The notes under the pieces were generated by a model. That model had not been told where the DNA came from and did no database searches. It was given only the letters and a program-made list of their open reading frames with translations. Below are positions 7,484-13,028 of a stretch of DNA of 14,670 nt, piece by piece. A program made the translations under genes and the position numbers. The stretch is from Phycisphaerae bacterium (lineage in GTDB: Bacteria > Planctomycetota > Phycisphaerae > SM23-33), in the NCBI GenBank assembly GCA_030754715.1, contig JASLZV010000010.1, positions 299-14,968 of the forward strand, read 5' to 3'. The stretch's first letter is position 1, and each line of letters starts with the position of its first letter.

Positions 7484-7546
7484 CTCGCTCGCCCGATTGG
7501 TTGTAGAAGAGGAGAATCAAACCTCGCTCGAGTGAGCGTTTTCTCC
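7484..7546 (+). promoter_or_regulatory. Possible attenuator or short terminated RNA between P2 and P3
   Basis: A stem CGCTC (7525-7529), loop GAGT, GAGCG (7534-7538) is followed directly by TTTTCTCC and can be extended by GGAGAA (7511-7516) with TTCTCC (7541-7546). The 8-mer CTCGCTCG occurs twice, at 7484-7491 and 7523-7530. Either copy can pair with GAGTGAG (7530-7536), so two mutually exclusive folds are possible, as in terminator/antiterminator pairs. Transcripts from P2 would cross this; those from P3 would not. Inference from base pairing only. Confidence 0.3.
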
Positions 7547-7575
7547 TTGACACGAAACCGCCTTTGGGATATACT
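7547..7575 (+). promoter_or_regulatory. Promoter P3, proximal promoter of PEP-CTERM gene 2
   Basis: TTGACA (7547-7552), a 17-bp spacer and TATACT (7570-7575) make a near-consensus sigma-70-type promoter. The spacer has AAA-CCGCC-TTT. Transcription would start near 7582, leaving about 78 nt of leader whose first bases form the hairpin AGTGAG (7587-7592), GAGGT, CTCACT (7598-7603). Confidence 0.7.
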
Positions 7576-7659
7576 GGTTCTTCTGGAGTGAGGAGGTCTC
7601 ACTTACAGGTCAGGTTACGGGAGAGGGTAGAGCGACAACTAGTGAACAGGAGAACCAAC

Positions 7660-8595
7660 ATGTACAAACTAGCTCTAGTTATGATGCTGCTGTTCGGCGT
7701 GGCTGGCATGGCCAACGGCGAGACGCTGCTGTCGGCCGGCTTTGAGGTAAGCGGCGGTTACTCGGACGCCTCCGGCAGCGACGTGGAACTGGCGCCGCAG
7801 ATTTACGGCGGCGGAAGCAATCAGCTGGAATGGTACAGCCAGTTCTATATCTATCCGACGAGTGCTGCGTCGGGCCAGTTCATGGTGACGAACGATCTGG
7901 CCGCCACCGGAACCCAGTCGGTGAAGTTCCTGCAGCCCAGCTACTACTATAACTACCTCAGGCACAAGATCACCGAGAAGAGCACCGGTATTGTGACGGC
8001 CCAGTGGGCTCAGTATCTCCAGACGGTGGATACGGCCGTGGGCCGGAACACCAACAGTCTGCAAGTAGAACTCCTGGACGGCTACGACACCAGCGATGCC
8101 GCGTATGGTCCGAGCCCCAGCAAGGGACCCGGTGGGCTATGGTCTGGGTACAACGATAGACAATCACAAGTCAGTGCGGCGTCGCCGGACTCCTACACCT
8201 TGATGTACGGGACCGATGCCTATCCTCTCGACCGCAAGATTGTCACCTCCACAAGCATGGGCGCAGAGGCCACCTGGGTCACTTACAAGACGGTTCTTGA
8301 CCTGGATGCGGGCACGTACGATTTTTACGCCGATAGCGGATCCGGGCTTGTCCTTGTGGACAGCGATGCCATTCGAGAGGGCAGCGTCGGCGAAGGTTTC
8401 ACGTTAGACGTTATCAGCTTCACGGAGTTCGGGGCGGGCAGTTCGGAAGACGCCAACAACACCAACTACTTTTACAACCCCACGACGTTCGCATATATTG
8501 ACGACATCCTGGTGACGTGGGTGCCCGAGCCGGTCACCATGGCCCTGCTGACACTTGGCGGACTGGGCGTGCTGATCAGGCGCAAGCGCCGGTAA
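7660..8595 (+). CDS. Secreted PEP-CTERM protein 2
   Basis: The protein has 311 residues from the ATG at 7660, chosen because AGGAGA lies just upstream and the protein then begins with a proper signal peptide (MYKLALVMMLLFGVAGMANG, cut before ETLLSAGFE). An in-frame ATG at 7564 lies inside promoter P3 and is not credible. The tail is WVPEPVT, a helix (MALLTLGGLGVLI) and RRKRR. The mature part has strand-rich, Tyr/Asn/Ser/Gly-rich sequence; PSYYYNYLRHKITEK and FAYIDDILVTW line up with corresponding stretches in protein 1, while a region around 125-185 is an insertion relative to it. Likely surface-anchored or exopolysaccharide-associated by an exosortase encoded elsewhere. Exact binding or structural role unknown. 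Confidence 0.85.
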   Translation: MYKLALVMMLLFGVAGMANGETLLSAGFEVSGGYSDASGSDVELAPQIYGGGSNQLEWYSQFYIYPTSAASGQFMVTNDLAATGTQSVKFLQPSYYYNYLRHKITEKSTGIVTAQWAQYLQTVDTAVGRNTNSLQVELLDGYDTSDAAYGPSPSKGPGGLWSGYNDRQSQVSAASPDSYTLMYGTDAYPLDRKIVTSTSMGAEATWVTYKTVLDLDAGTYDFYADSGSGLVLVDSDAIREGSVGEGFTLDVISFTEFGAGSSEDANNTNYFYNPTTFAYIDDILVTWVPEPVTMALLTLGGLGVLIRRKRR

Positions 8596-8642
8596 GCCGG
8601 TAAGGTGTTGGTGAAAAACTGAGTAGACATATTCGTTCTCAG

Positions 8643-8670
8643 GCGGCCCCGCATCACGCGGGGCCGCTTG
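8643..8670 (+). terminator. Intrinsic terminator of PEP-CTERM gene 2
   Basis: A perfect 10-bp stem GCGGCCCCGC (8643-8652), loop ATCAC, GCGGGGCCGC (8658-8667) is followed by TTG and a weak T tract. It occupies the same place as the terminator of gene 1, after the shared GTTCTCAGGCGGCCCC. It separates gene 2 from the convergent TMTC-like copy 4. Confidence 0.7.
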
Positions 8671-8736
8671 CGTTACGCATGTACGCCAGCCGCGCGTGAT
8701 GGAAGTCACCAACCCCACCAAGACCATCAGGATTCT

Positions 8737-8771
8737 TCTTTGTGCCCTAGAGGTCTTTGTGCCCCTTGTGG
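8737..8771. repeat. Tandem TCTTTGTGCCC repeat
   Basis: Two near-identical units, TCTTTGTGCCCTAGAGG (8737-8753) and TCTTTGTGCCCCTTGTGG (8754-8771), lie between the convergent genes. They resemble the short CACAAAG/CACAGAG-type intergenic repeats seen in many environmental bacterial genomes. The rest of 8671-8883 shows no gene or clear structure. Confidence 0.4.
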
Positions 8772-8883
8772 TTGAGAGAATGTCAAGGTTACCAGGGGCG
8801 CCGAACGAGTCAGTGGGGCCTTGCGGATAAACCTTTCATGGAACCCCATGCCCGCCGGACTGCGGAGACCTGCCACTCGCCGC

Positions 8884-10692
8884 CTATTTGCGCCGCGAAG
8901 CCCTGCGAAGGAGTTCGATGAGCCTGGGGTCGGGCCTGCGCCCGAGGGTCTGGGCCTTCCTGAGGTCGGCCCGGGCCTTTTCGTAATCGCCCCTGATCGC
9001 GTACGCGGCTGCCCGATTCTGGTAGGCGATGGCATAGTCGCCTTTCAGTTCGATGGCCTTGTTGAGGTCCTGCATTTTCTTGTCGTGGAGGCCCCTTTTC
9101 CGGTACGCCATGGCCCGGTTGTTGTAGGCCACGGCGTAGTCGGGATCCAGTTCGATGGCCCTGTTGAGGTCATGCATTTCCCTGTCGTGGCGGCCCTTTT
9201 TCTCGTATACTAGGGCTCGGTTGTTATATGGTTTGGCGATATCGGGCTTCAGTTCGATGGCTCGGCTGAAATCGGCGATGGCTTGGTCGTAGTCGCCGAG
9301 TTGTCCGTAAGCCAGCCCACGCCCGTTCCACCCGCGCCAATTATTTGCCTGCTTGTTGACGGTGTCATCCCAGATGGCCAATTCACTGCGGTAGTCGCTG
9401 TTGCGCCTGACGGTCAGAAACCCCAGAATCAACGCGACCGCGGCGACCAACCCAACAGCAGCGACCCGCCCGAGAGCCCTCCGCAAGTGCCCCGCCGCCA
9501 CCAGGCGCCCCAGGAGGTCTCGGCCGAGCACATAGCCCAGGATCACCACCACTGCAACGACGGCCGCCAGCGGAAGGTACATCCGCTTTTCCGCCGCAGG
9601 TTGAATCAACAGCGGTACGAAACTCGAACTCGGCGCCAGGATCCCAAAGAACCACACCCCCAGAAACCCCAACCAGCACCTGCGCCGAAGGGCCCAGATG
9701 GTTCCGCCCAGCAGCGCCACCATAACGATCGCGTGGGGCACGCTCAGCACTGCCGCCCGACCGGTCGGCTCAGGGCCATAGTCCAGGATCAAGGGGTGCG
9801 GCCAAAAGCAAAGACGCAGGTAACGGACGATCATTATCGACTGCGTGAAGGCATAGTAGCGCAAAACCTTCCAATAGGTCATTCCGCCAAACCCGCCGCG
9901 AGTCCCGGCCATGGACATCACCGGCATCACCATCGCCGCAAGAAGCAGCCACGTGGCGGCCAGGCCCACGTACAATCGCCATCTGCGGGCAAAGGCCTCC
10001 TTGAACGAGCGGGCCAGAAAGACCCGGTCGTACACCAGGACGATCAGAGGCGCCGTTGCTGCGACCTCCTTGCAACCTACCCCCAGCGCGCAGGCGACAA
10101 TAGCGGCGAGGTACCACAACCCGGGGCGAGATACCGTGGCGCCGCGGATCACGCAGTACAGCGTCAGCAGATAGAACAGCCCCATCATCGACTCGGTCCG
10201 CTGGATGACGTTCGTCACGGCCTCGGTAGCCAGCGGGTGAACCGTCCAGATCAGGGCCGCGGTCAGGGCCAGCGGCAGCGACGCACCGGCGACATATTCG
10301 GGCACAGCCGCTAACCCCAGCGTCCTTCGGATGACCCCGAACAGCGTCAAGGCCGCCAGGATGTGGACAACCAGGTTGAAGACGTGGTAGCCCCGCACGT
10401 CCAGGCCGCCGATGGCGTAGTTGATCGCCAACGACACATTGACGACAGGCCTGCTCTGGACGGCGAGACCCTTGGCTGGCGGTGAGAAAAGCGGCCGGAT
10501 CGGCCACAGGCGGCGAATGGTGCGGTTCTCCGTGATAGACCCGGTGTCGTCGAAGATAAACGGGCCGCCGAGGCTGTTGTGGTACGCCGCCACGCCGACA
10601 AGAACGATCACGACGGGCGCCAGCGACGTTGACCAGCGGCGTCGGGCGGGATTGGGAGGTTCAATAGAGACTTTGGTTGCCAAGTCACTCAT
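8884..10692 (-). CDS. TMTC-like GT-C membrane glycosyltransferase with four C-terminal TPRs (copy 4)
   Basis: The predicted protein has 602 residues, the longest copy because the TPR block has four units (about 452-484, 485-518, 519-552, 553-584). Units 2 and 3 are near-repeats of each other (RHDREMHDLNRAIEL and LHDKKMQDLNKAIEL), which points to a recent unit duplication. The membrane part carries FIFDD, RPVVN in place of the RPIVN of the paralogues, HPLATEAV, CKE and AEKRMYLP. The loop SMAGTRGGFGGMTYWKVLRY and the GATVSRPGLWYLAA region are close to copy 2. The first ATG after the conserved element (10725) runs into a stop after ten codons, so the ATG at 10692 is used; it has no strong ribosome site. 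It converges with PEP-CTERM gene 2 and lies downstream of a truncated fifth copy. Confidence 0.8.
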   Translation of the reverse strand: MSDLATKVSIEPPNPARRRWSTSLAPVVIVLVGVAAYHNSLGGPFIFDDTGSITENRTIRRLWPIRPLFSPPAKGLAVQSRPVVNVSLAINYAIGGLDVRGYHVFNLVVHILAALTLFGVIRRTLGLAAVPEYVAGASLPLALTAALIWTVHPLATEAVTNVIQRTESMMGLFYLLTLYCVIRGATVSRPGLWYLAAIVACALGVGCKEVAATAPLIVLVYDRVFLARSFKEAFARRWRLYVGLAATWLLLAAMVMPVMSMAGTRGGFGGMTYWKVLRYYAFTQSIMIVRYLRLCFWPHPLILDYGPEPTGRAAVLSVPHAIVMVALLGGTIWALRRRCWLGFLGVWFFGILAPSSSFVPLLIQPAAEKRMYLPLAAVVAVVVILGYVLGRDLLGRLVAAGHLRRALGRVAAVGLVAAVALILGFLTVRRNSDYRSELAIWDDTVNKQANNWRGWNGRGLAYGQLGDYDQAIADFSRAIELKPDIAKPYNNRALVYEKKGRHDREMHDLNRAIELDPDYAVAYNNRAMAYRKRGLHDKKMQDLNKAIELKGDYAIAYQNRAAAYAIRGDYEKARADLRKAQTLGRRPDPRLIELLRRASRRK

Positions 10693-10732
10693 CTAAGACA
10701 CCTGTCGGCACGAGGGCGTCGCCATGTGCCCC

Positions 10733-10774
10733 TATGCTATATCGCCCCGGGGCAACGGGAAAGATTATCTTCAA
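10733..10774 (-). promoter_or_regulatory. Conserved promoter-like element upstream of TMTC-like copy 4
   Basis: The minus strand shows TTGAAGATAATC, 19 nt with the palindrome GCCCCGGGGC, then GATATAGCATA. TTTCCC and TAGCAT are 17 bp apart. Here the ATG is 40 nt away instead of 7-10 nt, so this copy would have a short leader. The block begins 52 nt after the stop of the fifth-copy remnant, matching the 53 nt seen at copies 1 and 2. Confidence 0.5.
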
Positions 10775-10826
10775 CTTGGGAGTGCTCCGAGGGGGCGCCT
10801 GCGAAGGATTGTCCTTTTGTGGGGTG

Positions 10827-10970
10827 CTAATTGTCGAGTGGGGCGTTGCGGAAGGCATCGAGAAAGTCAGGGGTGACCTTGTAGCCGAGGTCCTGGGCCG
10901 CATTTAAGTCCGTCCAGACGCTCTTGTAGTTGCGTTTGTAGAAACGCACCACGGCACGGTTGTGTTTCAT
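10827..10970 (-). pseudogene. 3' remnant of a fifth TMTC-like/TPR gene
   Basis: The frame ending at 10827 encodes HNRAVVRFYKRNYKSVWTD followed by LNAAQDLGYKVTPDFLDAFR and a short tail. This matches the last TPR and the C-terminal tail of the four intact copies (for example NNRAVAHFLRGDYGASWAD with CQDLGGRVNPDFLANLIR in copy 1). Everything upstream is missing: the radical SAM gene stops 20 nt before the ATG at 10970, and no ribosome site or membrane part is present. The spacing from its stop to the element of copy 4 is that of the intact tandem genes. I read it as the stump left by a deletion or rearrangement, not as a functional gene. Confidence 0.7.
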
Positions 10971-10989
10971 TTCGGGCTCATGCCCCCTG

Positions 10990-11907
10990 CTATTGCCTGG
11001 CCCTGTAATAGGACTTGCTGCCCATCCGAACCGGCTCAAGCAAACCCTCGGCGGCCAGTTCCTCGACGTGCTTTATGGCTTCGTTGCGCTGCACGCCAAG
11101 TCCGCCCGCGAGGTCGTCTATGGAACAGGGATGCCTTCGCAACATGTTCAGAATCTCCTCCCGGCCCGCCGCGGACTCGTGTTGTTTACCATCGCCGCTA
11201 AAGTCGGCAATAACTTCCGCTGGCAGATCGAACATTTCGGCCAACTCCGCCATCCGCCGCGGGGAAACACCAACGGCAAAATCCTCCGCCGGCGGACGCG
11301 CCACTGTGTTCAACTGAACGCGGTCCGGCCGTATCATTTCAACGCACCCGACAATCTTCGCCAGTTCGGCTTCTATCGCGGTGTACCCGGCCAGAAGCAT
11401 GATCTCCAGCCAATACTCGCCGGCAAACTCCTTGCGGAACGCAATCAGGCCGTCCAGCATCTTTTCAAACGAGATATCCTCGTGCGGCCGGTTCACGGCG
11501 CGAAACATCGCCGCGTCGCCGGCGTCGAGCGACGGGATAACGAGGTCGGCGTTGACCAACTGGTCTCGAACGTCTTTGCGCCACAGCAGCGACCCGTTCG
11601 TCAATACGGCAAACGGCACGTCGGTCATCGCCTTGACGCGGTCGATCAGTTCACCCATCTGCACAAAGAGCGTCGGTTCACCGGACCCGCTTAGCGTGAT
11701 GTAGTCCGGCCGGCAGATCAGTTTGCCCTCTAATTCCGCCAGGACATCGTCCAGCGGCGTCCATTGCTTTCGCTCGAGTGTCTTGTCGATCGTACGCCCC
11801 AGTTGGCAATAGACACAGTCGTAGGTGCACGTCTTGAACGGCACGATATCCACGCCAAGGGACCGCCCAAGCCGTCGCGACAGTACTGGTCCAAATATGT
11901 AACTCAT
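10990..11907 (-). CDS. Radical SAM protein with C-terminal winged-helix-like region
   Basis: From the ATG at 11907 the protein has 305 residues. The cluster-binding motif is CTYDCVYC (C27, C31, C34), and the SAM-binding glycine/glutamate stretch is LSGSGEPTL (72-80). It begins MSYIFGPVLSRRLGRSLGVD, typical of the COG0731-like group, related to archaeal tRNA-wyosine enzymes but of unknown role in most bacteria. The final ~55 residues (EEILNMLRRHPCSIDDLAGG, NEAIKHVEELAAEGLL) look like a winged helix-turn-helix. An upstream in-frame ATG at 11967 would overlap the FmdB gene by 40 nt and add 20 unrelated residues, so I prefer 11907, which has AAGG about 10 nt before it. It follows the FmdB gene by 20 nt and is probably co-transcribed. 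Confidence 0.85.
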   Translation of the reverse strand: MSYIFGPVLSRRLGRSLGVDIVPFKTCTYDCVYCQLGRTIDKTLERKQWTPLDDVLAELEGKLICRPDYITLSGSGEPTLFVQMGELIDRVKAMTDVPFAVLTNGSLLWRKDVRDQLVNADLVIPSLDAGDAAMFRAVNRPHEDISFEKMLDGLIAFRKEFAGEYWLEIMLLAGYTAIEAELAKIVGCVEMIRPDRVQLNTVARPPAEDFAVGVSPRRMAELAEMFDLPAEVIADFSGDGKQHESAAGREEILNMLRRHPCSIDDLAGGLGVQRNEAIKHVEELAAEGLLEPVRMGSKSYYRARQ

Positions 11908-11927
11908 TGTATGTACCTTGTTTGTGC

Positions 11928-12170
11928 CTATTCCTCGCAGGGCCTGTCCCTTCCGCAGTAGGGCCAATCGCGACAGCGCCCAGGGGGCGCCTCTCCGTGG
12001 TCGCCAGCGCCGGAACCGGAGCCTTTGAAGACTATGGCCGCACCGGTCCCGATAAGGCGCTTCACCTCGCCGCTACAATCGGGACAAACCTTCAGCGCCT
12101 CATCCTTTATGCTTTGAAGTTTTTCGAATTTCAATCCGCACTTTTCGCATTTGTATTCATACGTCAACAT
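11928..12170 (-). CDS. FmdB-family zinc ribbon protein
   Basis: The 80-residue protein starts MLTYEYKCEKCGLKFEKLQS and has C8-x2-C11 and C29-x2-C32, the zinc-ribbon cysteines of FmdB-type regulatory proteins, followed by the usual RLIG..AAIVFKGSG. The family is linked by name to formamidase regulation but its real function is open. The tail is unusual: where many members end with an aromatic FYxTD-like stretch, this one ends GRCRDWPYCGRDRPCEE with three further Cys (C66, C72, C78). GGGAG lies about 12 nt before the ATG. It sits between the Nudix gene (85 nt upstream) and the radical SAM gene (20 nt downstream). Confidence 0.8.
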   Translation of the reverse strand: MLTYEYKCEKCGLKFEKLQSIKDEALKVCPDCSGEVKRLIGTGAAIVFKGSGSGAGDHGEAPPGRCRDWPYCGRDRPCEE

Positions 12171-12254
12171 AATGACGATTCTCCCGAAAAAACCACGCTG
12201 CCAAACCGTATGGCATGTTGAAAATCAGATCGTTATTCCACTTTCCGCCGGCCG

Positions 12255-12725
12255 TCAGGTCAAGAAGAACGTTCCGTCGTACCTTTCGAAGTCACTGAGG
12301 GTATGTTTGTGGATGGAGACCATATCATCCGGAAGCCCCGGCAGCGGAAAGAAACGTACCTCGGAACCTTCGGCGCCGTCCGCCCTGGGCTGCCCTTCCC
12401 ACTGGCGCACGATAAAGGCAACTGAAAAGCACTGGATTTCGTCGCCGTTGGGATAGGCGAACCGCTGCGTCGGGCCGGAATAGATCGCCATCGGCTCGGC
12501 CTGAACAACTTGCAGCGACGTCTCTTCCGCCACCTCCCGCTTGAGCGCTTCCAGGGCCGTCTCATCGAGTTCCACGGAACCGGATGGAAGCCCCCACAGC
12601 GGCATATCCGTCCGTCGTTGCAACAGAACCTCCTCGGCTTCATTGAGGATGATCCCGCGCACTCCCGGCAAGTGGATGAGGCGCGAACCGACCAACTTAC
12701 GCATCGTCTTGAGATAATCGTTCAT
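12255..12725 (-). CDS. Nudix hydrolase
   Basis: From the ATG at 12725 the protein has 156 residues. The Nudix box reads GSVELDE, seven residues, then REVAEETSL, fitting GX5EX7REUXEEXGU with Ser in place of the last Gly. The substrate would be a nucleoside diphosphate linked to another moiety; which one cannot be told. VRGIILNEAEEVLLQRR and MPLWGLPSG in front of the box are typical of the fold, and a late aromatic motif (ERYDGTFFLT) ends the protein. The frame is open further upstream to 12992, but those 89 residues are low-quality, Arg/Gly-rich sequence without family resemblance, so MNDYLKTMRKLVGSR is taken as the start. No clear ribosome site. Downstream are FmdB and radical SAM genes on the same strand. 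Confidence 0.85.
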   Translation of the reverse strand: MNDYLKTMRKLVGSRLIHLPGVRGIILNEAEEVLLQRRTDMPLWGLPSGSVELDETALEALKREVAEETSLQVVQAEPMAIYSGPTQRFAYPNGDEIQCFSVAFIVRQWEGQPRADGAEGSEVRFFPLPGLPDDMVSIHKHTLSDFERYDGTFFLT

Positions 12726-12899
12726 TGGGTTACGCAGCCTCGAATTCCGCGCCAGGCCCGACCGTGCAGGAGAACCACCGCCCGGGATAGGCCGCCCATA
12801 ACTCCGCCGCCGCAGGGCCTCTAAAGTCCAGTTTACTCGCTCCCGCGAAGCCTCCGCAAGATGCAGCCACCCCTTCCGGCTGTATTCTCCACCAATACC

Positions 12900-12928
12900 A
12901 TTATACGCATACGCCGACTTACCGCGAA
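12900..12928 (-). promoter_or_regulatory. Possible promoter of the Nudix gene
   Basis: A perfect -10 TATAAT (12905-12900) has a poor -35 (TTCGCG, 12928-12923) at 17 bp. It lies about 170 nt before the Nudix ATG in the 303-nt gap 12726-13028. That gap otherwise holds a small dyad TCCGG-CCG-CCGGA just after the antiporter stop with no T tract, and no gene I can support. Confidence 0.3.
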
Positions 12929-13028
12929 CTTGTCCTCTCTCCGCCAACTGCGCACGTTCCGTGAACTTCGCCGCCGTCCTTGGAACAGGCAAATCGCAAT
13001 TGCAGTCCGGCGGCCGGAGGCAGGCTCT

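Noticed and set aside
7237-7602. 121-codon minus-strand frame between the PEP-CTERM genes
   Set aside because: It is read through the terminator and both promoters of the plus-strand genes and has no ribosome site or domain.
7564-7659. N-terminal extension of PEP-CTERM protein 2
   Set aside because: The upstream ATG lies within promoter P3, and the signal peptide and ribosome site only fit the ATG at 7660.
12726-12992. 89-residue N-terminal extension of the Nudix protein
   Set aside because: The sequence has no family resemblance and contains a candidate promoter; the Nudix fold is complete without it.
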